A stretch of 64,000 nt of DNA from Conchocele bisecta (GCA_029237695.1 CM055266.1:10619805-10683804), one strand, 5' to 3'. Numbered from the stretch's first letter, positions 1 to 14,100 are shown. Numbers and translations are program-made. Notes: generated by a model not told the origin, from the sequence alone.

Positions 1-165
1 TTTCATAGGAAATGCTGAACAGAATTAATTTGCTATGGATATGTTGTCAACATTCAACGTCATTTACAGAAAGTACTGTAAATATTATCACAAGATATCG
101 CACAAGGTCATGTTCTTAGATACACAATCACATAGCGTGTCTCATATATCTACATTCAGAATATA
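1..165. mobile_element. Family F MITE, partial at the window edge
   Basis: Carries gtcatttacagaaa and the end acacaatcacatagcgtgtc, like the copies at 44803 and 45287. Confidence 0.55.
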
Positions 166-177
166 ATTGAGGCAATA

Positions 178-567
178 CAGGGCTCCAGATAAGGAATTAG
201 TAATTGAGTATTGTCACTCCATCATTTCTGAAGCAATTGGGTATTACAAAATTTTAATTGGGTAAAATAAAATCACACTACTGTTTACACATCAACAGAC
301 AGCAATTATTGAATGGTTTGCTTCAAAATGAAAACATGTCTTGGAATTTCATTAGTATTGTCTCCTTGCATACAATTCTAATGAAATACCAAGATGTGTT
401 TTCATGGAAAATAAGAAATTTGTGGTCTGATTATTGTTTTCTGCAGCATGATAAAGGTACCACAAATTTTTTATTGCTTTTTGATACTCGCTATTTCTGA
501 TTTCAATTGGGTTTTTGGTCATTTTAATTGGGTATTTAAGCAAATATGCAGCTTATCTGGAGCTCTG
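178..567. mobile_element. Family D foldback (ends CAGGGCTCCAGATAAG)
   Basis: About 390 bp. Inverted ends cagggctccagataag and cttatctggagctctg. The CAGGG start is hAT-like, but an 8-bp target duplication is not evident. Confidence 0.75.
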
Positions 568-613
568 GGCAATATATTGCGGTGAAAATTGTAAGTGCAA
601 CTAGGGGAGATAA

Positions 614-990
614 CTAATCTGAAAATTGTGAAAATAAATAGGGCCCTTGCCACTGAAAATATGTATACCAAATTCCATCAAGTAGGACCGTGGACACGAA
701 TGTAAAAATTAGCAATGGCAACCAAGGGGAGACGACAAAATCAGAACTGAATATTTGCCTCCCAAAAGCATTAGGATCAGTAATAACCTTACAACTTTTA
801 TAATGGGCAATAACCCATTTCAACTCGTAGGTAACAAAAGAGCCAAAGATAAAAACGTACCTGAGGGCCAAACCAGGTAAATCGTGATTCCTAGAAGGAA
901 GAACCCTTAGGCTTACTGTTAATTTACACCGTAGCGTTCGCCCGACCACCACCCATGCCATTTTGACAGACACTAGGGTGACATTTTATT
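614..990 (-). mobile_element. Family E retroposon, 3' part missing
   Basis: Complement of gttacctgggagttgaattg-type sequence at 47330, with cctgagggccaaaccaggta. The open frame at 614-973 reads through it. Confidence 0.55.
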
Positions 991-1184
991 TATCAGGTAT
1001 CGTTTTATGCTAGCCGCTGATCAAATATAGAACAGTTTTCGTTGAAAAGAACGTGGATTTGATTGTGTTGCATCATTACACAGATTGACGTCAAGCAGTA
1101 ATGTCATGTGATGCTGTTTGACCAATGTAATGCCAGTTTTCAATTGTTGTAACCCGGATATTCGTATCAGGTCAATACTTGATA

Positions 1185-1383
1185 CAGGGCTCCAGTTAAG
1201 GTGCGTAATGTGATCAACTTTGGAGGCAATTTTGTTATTTCTTCACCAAAAATGGCAAGTTGGGAGTGCTTTAGAATCGTTTCATTGAGACGATTCTAAA
1301 GAACTCCCATCTTACCATTGTTGGTGAAGAACTAAAAAAAAATACCTCGAATATTTGGTCAAATTACGCATCTCAACTGAAGC
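1185..1383. mobile_element. Foldback related to family D
   Basis: Ends cagggctccagttaaggtgc and gcatctcaactgaagc. Centre ttagaatcgtttcattgaga, palindromic. Confidence 0.65.
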
Positions 1384-1454
1384 TATGTTGATACAACAAT
1401 ATGTTATTAGTCAGTATGTATTGGGCCAATACAAAGCTTGATACTTGATAATGC

Positions 1455-1750
1455 TTCTTGTCAGGCTGTGGAAATGTGCTATTATGGGGCTTATGGGTTT
1501 TGCTATCAGTGTAGATCCATATCAGCCTGTGCATCCACAGTCAGACCAGCATTCCATCAATGAAACACCCGTCATGCTTCGAACAAGCAATACAGATCGC
1601 TATCAGGCTACAAGAGTGTGCTATTTGATCAAGAGCTACACAATGCCATAAGACCCATTTCTCCAGTGGTCAGATCAGGCTTATAATGTGGAATTGGGCT
1701 TGTAGATCCGCAGCTAGACTGGCCACAAATGCCATAAGCCCCATTTATCC
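1455..1750. mobile_element. Family A copy, diverged
   Basis: Contains ggggcttatgggttttgc, the module agtgtagatcc and the right half gagctacac, with poorly kept ends. Confidence 0.55.
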
Positions 1751-2070
1751 AGCCCTTCGCATGTATAAGTTACTGTTCACAGATTGGATTTTTAAGGAAT
1801 TAAATGCGAGGGAGCGCTAGCGACCGCAGCATTTAGTTCCTGATAAATCAAATATGCGAACAATAACATACGTATAGTTCAGCCAAGTGTACAATGCAAT
1901 GTCCCATCCTAGTATTGATTTTCCATTTCCAGTCGAAGTTAATCATTAAATCTGGTAATACACAACTTATTGGGGTTAAACGTTGCAATATATGGAATAA
2001 GTGGAGCACAATGCTGCCCAGCAGGGTGAACAATAAATAACAGTATTTTAAGTTTCTGCCAAATACCTAC

Positions 2071-2171
2071 CTGACTATAGGATCCTTGATAGAAGACAGG
2101 ATGCTCTGTGCCATACTGATCATTAAACCTAGCTATAAATCTGGTCACATCGCCCACTGGGTCGGTTACAT
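2071..2171 (-). CDS. FAF2: FAF2 coding exon 6 (start of UAS domain)
   Basis: 101 nt encoding VTDPVGDVTRFIARFNDQYG and TEHPVFYQGSYSQ, phase 2 to phase 0. The acceptor is tttcag and the donor gtaggt. No further FAF2 exon was found between 1 and 2070, so the next one lies off the left edge. Confidence 0.95.
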
Positions 2172-5100
2172 CTGAAATTAAACATTACATGAACTGTCCA
2201 AATATTAAAGCAATCCTTCAAGTAAAATTGAACATGTTACATGATGGAGAAACTCTTACAACTTTTCGACGTAACAAAATGGCTAAGTGTTTCAGCGATA
2301 TTTCGAAGGTGACAAAGGGCCGGGTCGTGTTAATGGTGGTGCGAGTGTGTGACAATTGTTCAGGTGATTCAAGTGTCCGATTATTGAATCAATCCTTCGC
2401 GTAATATTGACAATATTACATGTTGGAGAAGTGTTTCAGCGACATTTCAAAGGTGACAACGGCCAAGGTGTGACAAATGTTCAGGTGATTCAAGTATCCA
2501 TAGATTGAATCAATTCTTCACGTAATATTGAAGATACAGTCTACATTTGTTTACTCAAAGTCTGGTAAGTCGAATTCCCTCGCTATGTCGAATTCGTGTC
2601 CAAGTCCCGTTTCAGATCCTATTATTTTCAATGTAACTGGCTACAGTTACGTGAAATTTTGTTACGTCGAATTTTCGCCAATTCGAACTAATTGTTAGGT
2701 CCCGACACAGGTGACGGGAAAAAAAATCACATGACAGTATATATATAGCATATTAAAGGTTAACAACGAATTGAGAGGAGCCTTTTACAAACCAGTTAAT
2801 ATTATAGAAATTGGTACCTTACTATTCCATTTGACGTTTAATATTTGTGAAAATACTCCATTTCGAGCCTCGGTGCCGTTTACTGGGTGTCAAAGTACCT
2901 TGCGCCTGTGATACAGCACTGGAGTTGTAACCTAGTCCTCCCCGGAAAAAGTCGTCGAAATCGAGGGTCCCTGAATTTTTGCCAAAATTTCCCATTATCT
3001 ATACAACGAACAACAGACTATCAGATTAGTTGTTCCCATCACCTGTGGATCCCGAAAACATAAATGTGTAGTATTTCACTATTGTTACGTCAAAGTGTCA
3101 GTTTGCACTCGAAGTGCGAATTCGGGGCGCCAATTTACCGGATCAATGACTGGACTTGTTTACCTGTGTAAACAAACTTTGAATAAGTATTAAAGGTGAT
3201 TTCCTCGAATTCACAACAAACAATCGAACATTGCTGACTTTTTCTGGCAGGCAGATATTACCGAGTTGGACAGAGTGTAAACTGTGACCAACGTGGGCCG
3301 TTTCGAACTCGGGCGGTATTGGACTAGGGCCGTTTTGACTCGTTATTCACATGGATTTAAATACACAGCCAAGAACGTTATTTTATTTGCTGAAATATTA
3401 TATAAATAAATAAATCACTTCAACAGTTGTCACACCATGTCAACTTTCAAACAATATATGGAAAATTTTGCCGAATTTCATTCAAACAGAGAAGATACAA
3501 TAAAGACGGTTTTTCTCAAATCCAACTTGTCTAGACTCGTTTGCATGTGTCCTCAGATGCGAAACGTTCTTCCGATTGATAAATGATGTGTGTATATATA
3601 ATCAAGACCGGTATGCACAAAAACTTGTTAATTTTCAGTTTACATGCTTTATTTATTAAACATAATAAAATGTTACTTTACTGCTTTGAATTGTCTTTTC
3701 TTGTTCCACCCTGACAATACAGATGTGTACAGGGGAGATACCAGTAATCCTGACAAATGAAAATACCTGTTAACTAAACAAATTCATTTGATCCGATTTT
3801 GCAACGAACACATCTAAGTCACTCAGGTGCTTGCTGTTTCCATGCCAGTGTGAAGAATATATCGCCAAGATAAACATTTTAGTAAAATGTGCTGAAAACA
3901 TTTCTCAACTCTGTCCACAAGTTGTTTACAACGTCAAAAGTCGCGCGGGGGCTTCCAATCAAGTGTGTCATTTTAGAGTTGTTCTATAAATACGATGTTT
4001 TCCAAGAAGCCAATGGTGATTGTTTTTTCTGCAAAACTACACAATGCTGTTTACACTGGTTTTCATGCGATAAAATTATGATTTTAAGGTGAGAATACAA
4101 GTTACAAGATGATTATACATTTGTCCGGATAACTGATTGTCGATGTTAATTTTGGGGCAATCTTACGACTGATGATCTGACCCAATTTTAAGTGAGAAAG
4201 ATGGCAGTTTGCTAAATAGTTTGCATGCGTTCAGAAAGCAAGAATCGACGATTGTTCCCTGAAAATGTTATGCCCGTAGCTACTATTTTAAGAAAAATAT
4301 CGTAAAAAAAACTGCCATTTTTGTCCGATAATCTAGAGGATCCCTGTATACTTAGTTTGACTACACACATATCGATGGTCTAGTAACATAAGGTCGTAAC
4401 TGCTATGCTTTAGCATAGCAGTTACGACCTTCTGTTACTAGACCATCGATATGTGTATAGGCAAACGCAAGTAAACACATTAGAGTTGCAAAAGTGTAAC
4501 TCCGTGTGTCACAGGTCGTATGGGAGTTGCATCCCGTAACGTGTATGGCAATATTTCGAGGTCCTGTTCAGATTTCGTTACGTCGAATTTCGGTTTACTC
4601 GAAGTATTGATCACAGTCCGATGGACTTCGAGTAAACGAGCGTAGACTGTATTACATGTTGGAGAAACTCTTACAAACTTTTTGACGTGAATATACACGG
4701 ACGGACGTATGTATGTATGGACGTACGGAACCTCAAGAGCAACACAATATGCCCCCCCCTTGAATTGCTAACGTATAGGAGACATAACTACATGTATACT
4801 TATGACTGGGAATTTGTAATAAAAGTGTTCCCAAACATTTGATTGTGTCAACTGAATGTGCGACGTACGGTAATGAGAACATTACTTCCTAAATTTGACT
4901 ATGAGAATATGGCAAATAATGTCAAGCGCATCGCATGTCAATTAATATGCACTACAATGTATATCCTAAGAGAATGATGACAGAAGAACTTACTGTCTGT
5001 TCCATGTTTTGCTGCCGACGAACTTTTGGCTATTAAACACATTAAATCTAAAAAATATTTAAAAATAAGTACTTTTTTATCCATAACAAAAAGTCACCCT

Positions 5101-8100
5101 CCCCAAAATAAATTAATTTTATTGCAAAAAAAATATTTTTTTTAATATTTCTTTTATTTGTGGACCGATTTTCAAAATATAACTTGTTTTCTTAGTTACA
5201 TAATTTTCAAGCTATCTCGCCAGGTTTCGGAGTCAATATCCAAATTGACTCCCCATGTTAAATTCCCATAGGAAAATCGTTTTTTCGCAATAAAATCATT
5301 ATTTGATGGAATTTCATCAAATACAATTTTTTCGGGAGGGTGACTTTTTTGTTATTGATGAAAAATTACTTTTAAATATTTTTTAGATTTAATGTGGTTA
5401 ATGGCCAAATGTTCGTCGGCAGCAAAACGTGGAACAGACAGTAATTACGCTACAATATAGTACATATATGAATAGATGCTGATAACTTATATTTTGTACT
5501 TACTCCGTCTTGGATCAGGTCGGAATAATTGAACTGAAATAAGATAGAAAGAATTTGCTATGAAGATGAGAATTCAATGAACAGCTGCCATAAGTTATCA
5601 CTGGCCAATCAGAATTGCTCTACTGAAACCATGCATGTGATATCACATGTACGGTTACAGTAGAGCAATACTGATTGGCTAGTGAGATTACACAGTGGGC
5701 CATTCAACAAACTCACAAAATCAGGCATATTTGTGGTTGTGACTGGAGAAATGGGGCTTATGGGTTTTGCGACCAGTGTAGATCCAGACCAGCCTATGCA
5801 TCCGCAGTCTGATCAGGATCTGCACTGTCCGCCATTCCATCAATAAAACACCAGGTATGCTTCTACCAAGCAATATTGAATGATACAGGAGTGTGCTATT
5901 TGATCAGGAGCCACACTGGTAACCGATCCCAAAAGCCTCATTTCTCCAGTCACAGGCATATTTCATTTCCAACCAGGGAAAACCTAGATCAGTCTGTGTA
6001 CTGTGGCAGCCTAAAAATAGATCACATAATGTCATTATTTGCTACAGGTTTCTAAAATGAACAATTGTTGGCTCAATGAAGTAAAGACCCTGATCTGGCT
6101 ACACGTGTAACAAGAAACAGAGGACAGAGCTCCAGATAAGCTTCGTGTCTAAAGAGAATTGTATCCCCCTGATTTAGGGTGGGGAGGGGGGGGGAATCCC
6201 AAAATCAGAACGGAATATTTACATCGAGAAAAAATATATTCAGCCCTGAAATTAGAAAAACCTGACCTGGTGCCAGGTCCATACCTCAACCAAACTCACT
6301 TGGCCCCTTCCCCTAAAACAGGATTACAGTACGAATAATCGCAGGGTTGGCCGGGAAATACCGGGGGCGGGAAATACCGGGAAATATGAATTTTGATGTT
6401 ATTATTTGATAATTAAAGTTATTTAAATTAAGTTTTAAGCTCAGTAATAGTTAATTAAACAATCAACAACTTAATAATTAGATATAGGGGTTAATTACAA
6501 TGTATAGATCTGTTTCATTCCCAACTAGGGGTACTCATCAGGTGGAATATTTGGCAACCATGACATTTATATTTTGGTTGTATTATTTTTTTGTAAATTA
6601 CTTCAGTCTTCATTTTTTAGGAAGCATCTGAGTGTCTGCTAGATATAATTCACAAGGATAACGTCATCATGATCAGACTATGTTTAGACAACAGGCTGTT
6701 AATTGTCAACCTTCTCCCACACTAATATTCGGTATCAAGAAATGAGAATAAATGATCTTAGCATGCATGATATGCATACACATAGTCTCTTACAAGTCTT
6801 ATATGACTGACAATGTACTGTTGTTTTATGCTTTGCATTTGTATTACTTATTTGCAATATTATTATGACATTTATTTAACGTGAAGACTATGGGCCACGA
6901 TGGTACATATGAGATACAGTACCTAAAATCGTTAAGATTAGCCAAAAGCCTACTAATGTCTACTTATTTGCATGTACATTGATGAGACTTTAATATACTT
7001 TAATAAACCATCAGACTATGACAATAGGCTGTTAATTGTCAGCCTTCTCTCACACCTTTTGTGTCATACTGTATAATAAGAACCCAGGTGGTCTGTATAT
7101 GGTCATGTCAAGTTGTAAAACAATTACACTTACACTGTACATGGATTATCCCTGTTATCAACAGGGATTTTCTCAAAATTCCAAAAGCAGCTTTTATTAG
7201 TGGCAGGTTACTATAGTAATGAGGGGTGTTCTCATGTACAATAAAATAGACAGTTGGCAAATACTACATAGACTTGTATATAGGGAAGAAAATTTTCTAG
7301 AAAATAATGATATTTTTTTTCTCTAAATAAACTTATTATTTATTTCTTTATTGCAGAGTGTTTTACCTGTGGTAAAACACTCTGCAATAAAGAAATAAAT
7401 AATAAGTTTATTTAGAGAAAAAAAATATCATTATTTTCTACACAGATATAAACCATAGTAAATATAGGGGAATATAGAGACTCATCTTGACATTTTGGAA
7501 TGAAAAAGACCACCAAGATTCATATTTCCCGGCATTTCCCAGTATTTCCCGCCGTCCTGGGAAATACTCTTATTTCCCGGGAAATTGCCAACCCTGAATA
7601 ATCGTAATACTCACATAAGGGGTATAACCAGATTCAACCAGATTCAACTGTCACATACAAAATGCCAAAGATGTATGTGAGGGCCAAACCAGGTCTCCAG
7701 TCGGAATTCCGGTAAGGATGAACCCCGATCGCTAAATTACCCATCGCATGCTCCCACCTGCCACCCACATTTTTATTTACCCACAAATAAGTAATGTTCC
7801 AGTCAGATTAAATAATCATATTAATGGTACATTGAGCTACCAGCGCAATTCCATATGTAAATTGAAGGAGTCAGTGGATGAAGGTGGCTAACTACCTCAT
7901 GGAGTTATCCCCCTTTTTTCACAGACCCCTTCAATTAACCTAACCCTTTCACCCGTAAGTAAGGAATGGATTTTTATATGTAAATTTCTGGACCAATCCA
8001 ATTGTCAGAAGATTATTTTCAGACTACATTGTAGTACGTTTATGAAATGGGTGTGTTTTTGTTCTCAAAAATATGAAAATTACTTGCAAAAAGTGCAGAT

Positions 8101-11100
8101 CCCAATGAGACGGCTCGTTACGAGCCGGCTCATCTGGATCTACACGTTTTGCCAATATCACTATACAGGCATGTGGTGTTGAAAGGGTTAATAAATCGAA
8201 CTTGCATGCAAATACACGTTCTGCCAATACCACTATACAGGCAGGTGGTGTTGAAAGGGTTAATAAATCGAACTTACATGCAAATCGAAGGACATCGAGT
8301 AGAGTTGTATAAACAAATCTGAATGGAAAACTGAGCATGAAGTAGCTCCATTGCACAATGCCTTGTGGTCGCCGAGGCTGCACCATAAACACCCTGAAAT
8401 AGATTGATTGATGTTTGATGCAGAGCTCCAGATAAAGGGCGCATTGGCGTATTTTAAGCTCGTATTTTAGCAGAATTATCAAAATTGGGAGTACAAAATA
8501 ATCACAGCAGTGTGAAAATATGCATTGATTTTCAAATTGAGTAGTGAAAATTAACTTACTGTAAAGATTCTAATAGACGCCCGGGCGTCTATTAGAATCA
8601 CCACTGGCTCCGAAGTCCAGGGTGGGCGTTTAATAGAGGCAAGAGTTATTCAGCAAAGGGAAAATGATAAAAAAATATACGATGTTCTGCTATCTGAACA
8701 AAAACATAACTAAGGGACGTTACTCTCAAACGCCAGACTTGATTGTACTGTCTGTCAGTTTATAAACATTTGGGCCAAGACGTTTCGGCCCACTCTGGTC
8801 ATTATGGTACAGTCGGTAGAAATGTTAAATTTAATGGTAATGTATATCAAGGACCAGCGTCAAATCATTAATGCTGATCAGATTTACGCCTACGGACGTT
8901 TCGTCAGCGTTTCGGATCTGTCGGGTTTGAGGTGCTTTGAAAATGGCGTCTCCGTAACCGTGTAAATTCTGATCACCCTGTGTCCGTGCAAATAGCTACT
9001 GCTGATGAGGAATTTACTGTGACATCGGAAACAGTCGAATTTCGCTTCCGCTTTTGAAAGTGAAAGTAGCAATTATGTTTTTCCCCGATTTTAAAGGAAG
9101 TCGCTTTCAAAATAATGGAAAGAAAAAAATCTAATTGGACAATTAGCTCCGATTTTGTTTCAAGTCGGTACTGGGCGTTTATTAGAGGCACTAATTTCGT
9201 GAAAATCGGCCAAAAAATGTGTCATTTTCAAAGTAAAAAGTGGGGGGTGTGCGTCTATTAGAGCATGGGCATCTATTAGAATCTTTACGGTATTTGAGCT
9301 GCAATAACCAAACAAGTGGGATGGAAATATTATCAAAGTATTTTACATACCTAGGGAGGGGACTGATTTTGATTTGATTTCTTGGTGTTTAACAGCCTAT
9401 CAACAGCTAAGGCCATTTAAGGCCAGGCCAACAGGGTTAAGGGGGGGGATTGAACACACAACCTCTGACATTAAAGTCAACTGCTCTACTCCTAGACCAC
9501 AACTCAAGTGAGGAAATATTCATTCATAACAAACAATTGCTGGTTATTCCTGAGACACCCAATGTGATTTTTTACCTAAGAACATGCGCAAGTTTTCATG
9601 AAATTTATTTACAGAAACTGTGATATTTTCTGTAAATTATATGGAAAGATGACTAAATGTTCATAGCAAATGCAGAATAAAATCCCACATTTGCTATGAA
9701 AATGTCGTCAACTTTTAAGTATCATAAATAATTTCCAAGAGATATCACACATATTCTTAGGTAGAAAATCAGATGACATATCTCACATCATCATGGCAAT
9801 GACACACTTTATCTGTACATGTGTGGATTATATTATATTCCCAATAAATTATTTACAGTATCCATCACTTTGTTGCAAATTATGTCCATGCACCTAGATA
9901 TTCTTATCAATATTTAATTCAATCTATATATGGACACCAGTTGTTATTAGGGGAAAACTCTATAGAACAGGGGTTTCCCAAAACAAATTGTATCTGAATA
10001 CATTGTTATCAAAATGCATGGAAATACGTGTTTGTTGTATAAGTGCGGGCCTTGGTTACCGTTGATCGGTGGGCTGTAGGTCGACAGGTGGTGTTCGTGG
10101 CTCGGGTTGACTCTGAGCAAACACCGATGGCGTGCCTTCCCGCTCATTGAAATTGTCCTGCACTGCAATCTGTGGACAGAGCTCCAGATAAGGTGCGTAT
10201 TTGCTTAAATACCCAATTAAATACCCAATGTCTCGCCTTGTTCCGCCTTGACCCTGGGGCCCCGAGAATAGTCATATATTCATCTACATATCATAGTAAA
10301 GGTATGTATAAAGTTTGATGACTGTAGCTGATAAGGTGTTGAAGTAATGACCGTAACACGAAAACTTAAAATTGAATGATGACGATGACGCCGACGACTC
10401 CGGAAAAGCAAAACCTTAGTCTCGCTTTCCGCTTTCGAGGGCGAGACAAAAACCCAATTGAAATCAGACGTAGCGAGTATCAAAAAGCAATACATATTTT
10501 ATGGTACCTTTATCATGCAGCAGAAAACAATAAACAGACCACAAATATAGCATATTTTTCTTTTCCATGAAAACATATCTTGGTATTACATTAGAATTGT
10601 CTCCAAGGAGACAATCCTAATGAAATGCCAAGACATGTTTTCATTTCGAAGCAAACTATTCAATAATTGCTGTCTGTTGATATGTAAACAGTAATAAAGA
10701 CGTTAATACGTGTCTTGTTTGATATCGGCCTAGGTATCGTCCCTTCGGTCTCAGTCTGATACCAAGTTACCTCGGGCCGATACCTAGGCCAATATCAAAC
10801 AAGCCACGTATTAACCTCTAAGTAACATACCTCAATGTCCCAGTTGTGGGTTTCTAGTAGTTGTCTACATTGCTGGATTTCTTCAATTCCAGTTAAATCC
10901 TGAAATAGTGTCAGAAAATAGAAATGTGTTAAAACCAGATTTTTCTTGCGGCAGCGCAATACAACTACAATATGTACCACCCAGTGACATAGGTGGTCAG
11001 CTTGGTGATAGGATGATGTAAAATACATGTATACACTGAACAAATATGTACCCATATATTAAGACATATTTTTTATTTAAAAAATTAAGGCTCGACATTA

Positions 11101-14100
11101 ACAGTCGCCTGGTTGCCCTGGACAAGTAAAAATTCTAGTGGGGCATGGGCAACCTTTTTTTTTGACTTGTAAACGATATTTTATTTCGAATTACTAGTAT
11201 CACATTATAAGGCAAATTATTGATAGGAAGGTCACGTTCATCAAGGTCACACAAATGACACTGGGTGGATCGCCATCAAAGTGAGGAAGCTATTGGTGAC
11301 GGTTGGTAATGATTCGACTAATGGATCAGGAGGTATTCAACATTTGGATGTATATGCAAAATTATTGACACACAGGTTAAGGTCACCAAGGTGAAGGTCA
11401 CCCAACTGACACTGGATGGCATTTGTCCACATGTAGGATGTATAGAACTGTTAAAGTAATCCTCCAAAGGATATAGAAGTAATGATAGAATTGAGAAACT
11501 CCGACAAACTTCTTAATGTGTGAAAAGTTGTGAAGGTCAAAAGGTGAAGGTCGTATTAAGGGCAACATGGATGTGTGGCATTTGTGCACAAGTATGCTAT
11601 GTTCAAATATTTAAGTAACCCATCAAGGGATATAGCAGTTGTTACAGAAATGAAAAACTCTGGAAAACTTCATATCATCATATGTGTATAAAAGTTCAAA
11701 TTTGAGGTCAAAAGTTCAAGGTCATATTAAGGGCAGTATGGGTGTGTGGCAATTTTCCACAGGTATGCTGTGTTGATATATTTAAGCAAGCTTCAAGCGA
11801 TATACTGATAGAAGTTAGGACAGCGAACTTCTTAATGTTCCAGACACACAGACGGACACATAGTCCAAACACTATAATAATATTGATTATCCGACTTTTA
11901 GGGTTCATATACAAAGTTGCTTGTTACCACTTGCAGACAAATAAGATCTATTCAAACCTGATTGTTATTGATTAAGCACATATTGACTTACATGCAGGCA
12001 AACGCTTTTCCAGAATAACGTACTGAAACTAATTTTTTTTTTTTAAACTTCAGTCAACTTACAGCGTCGATATCTAAGTGGTGGCGCTGTATAGACATAC
12101 AGGTCCTTGAAAAGTGACAGGTGCACTCATTTCTACATTTCTAGACTGGTTCTATTATTTTTACAGTGAAAAATGTGTACCGAAAGTACGGAAAAATGAC
12201 GTAATCCAGACCAACTACTTTGGAACCACTCATTCGCACATGCGTAATAAGCGTGACAGATTTGTCCCTTGTCAGTCCTATCTCTACCTCCAGCGCTCTT
12301 CGGGTGTCGGAGGCAATTATAGCCTGCAGGTGCGACTTCCAGAATGGTCAATATGTGCTTACCGGTATTTAAAAACACACGGGCGCACGATTCACCCAAA
12401 TCCTCCCCAAATGCTCATGTAATGAATAAGTTATCCAATTAATATGTCTCAAAACCTTTTAATATCGTTCTTAAGAAGTTATTGAACCTGATTTGAATAC
12501 GTTTTTATGGTAAAAAGAGTCTTATTTCGATGTTTTAATTTAACTTAGGCATTCTAGCAGCCAAGGGAGATCATCCAAAATAAATTATGAGAGAAATGCA
12601 AGGGAGAAATCCCGAGACCCCCCCCCCCCCCTGGAAAATCCCGAGACCACCCCCCACCCCCCCCCCCACTGGAAAAATCCTATTTCTCACACACACACCC
12701 TCCCATGTAAGTAAAAAGTATAAAGTGCTGCATTTTATACTATTAATAGGGGGGGGGTGTACTTTTTATGAACCCTGTCTCGAAGAGCCGGTGTCATATA
12801 GTGTTTGCACCGTCCGTGTGTCCGTGCGTTAATACGGTTAAGAAGTTTGTATCATGCAAGGGTCCACTTTTGCGCTATTTAATACTATTCACACATATCC
12901 GACCTTCCTTCTACCGAGTCCGTGGGTGGTGCCAAAGGTTAGCGGCTATTTATTTGGTTACTACTATTAACAGGAACGTACCTATTTCAAAGCAACAAAC
13001 ACATATTTACCCTGTACTTAGTCGACCCTACTTGTCCTAACTGTCATTTGGAGGCGGAGCTAGGATGCGTCACACATGCTACTAAGATGCCCAGCACTAC
13101 ACGAAGTTCGGAAACAAACCTACCCGGCGTTTCGTCAAGAAATCCAAAAAGTGCTAGGAGACTCGAACTTTTACAAACTAAACATATCGGTCATTACCCA
13201 GCTGATCATCGACTGTAACGGTTTCAAAAACAACTATATCACTAAGTCAACCACCCTAGAAATAGAACGAGTAGCAGGCCAAATGTGCTACCAATTACAT
13301 CTACAACGAATAAAGCTGCTTGGGTTGTAATAATGGCTTCCCATACTAATAAAAGTTCCCAGATATCTACTATTTATAAGTGACATTTTGCTCTACAACA
13401 CATCATTTTCGTGCAAGAATATTTCACATTTAAAATCACCAGATGGCCCCGCAGTGCGGGGCATTTTACCGGGGCTTTTACCGACCATGTTGCCCCGCAG
13501 TGCGGGGCCTTCACCGGGGCTTTAACAGCAACGAAAATATAAGCCCCGCTATTCCCCCGGAGGGGGGGGGGGCGGGGACTTACATTGACTGATGCATAAC
13601 TTATTCATTACATGAGGATTTGGGGAGGATTTGAGGGGAAAATGAGGATTTGGGTGAATCGTGCGGCCCAAAACACAATACAGTTGATTAGGCAGAAACG
13701 AATCACTATCAATTCAATAGCTGCACGTCAAGTATTAACGTGATATTTATGAACTATTTCTTTACTATCTGTTTGATAATTCATATTCCTTGCATTATGG
13801 GTCCAAAAACCGACAATCAATTGTTGTTTAGTACCAATATAATATTGTTTACAAAACACCCTTCCCTAGTCAGTTCCGAAACGCTTTAGTGGGTAATGAA
13901 GAACGCCACCTGGTGGTTAATTTCGGCTACAGGAAACTACCAAATTGACTGAAATACACTTAAATACACCGAAAGACATACTAAATACACATTACGAAAG
14001 GGTTATGATAGAAATAGTTGCAATCAGTAACACATACACGTACTAACTTTATTCATATTTATCAAACAATCACAATTGACTAGAATATCATAATCAAAAC

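Larger units (their letters stand above)
2537..4649. mobile_element. 2.1-kb TA-flanked DNA transposon, decayed
   Basis: Inverted ends (left cagtctacatttgtttactc; right, complemented, cagtctacgctcgtttactc, 17 of 20 identical) are flanked by TA at 2535-2536 and 4650-4651. It splits a hairpin-headed repeat whose uninterrupted form is seen near 24976-25000. TA plus a CAGT terminus suggests the pogo/Tigger branch of Tc1/mariner. No transposase is recognisable; the longest open frame is 67 codons at 3889. A palindrome sits inside at 4362-4459. Confidence 0.7.
2190..4775 (-). repeat. Hairpin-headed repeat (GTCCGTCC type), split by the 2.1-kb transposon
   Basis: Flanks 2190-2536 and 4650-4775 carry tandem segments (cgtaatattgaa, acatgttggagaa) and a terminal acggacggacg tract matching, inverted, the repeat at 24855-25330. 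Confidence 0.6.

Noticed and set aside
614..973. 119-codon minus-strand protein
   Set aside because: The sequence recurs at 47230-47400 as part of a retroposon with different open frames.
8024..8482. A single 152-codon minus-strand gene
   Set aside because: Only 8278-8393 is FAF2 exon 4. The rest of the frame reads through a MITE and its tandem duplicate.
12114..12422. 102-codon and overlapping 88-codon open frames
   Set aside because: They overlap on opposite strands, match no FAF2 segment, and the true FAF2 first exon was found at 20010-20069.
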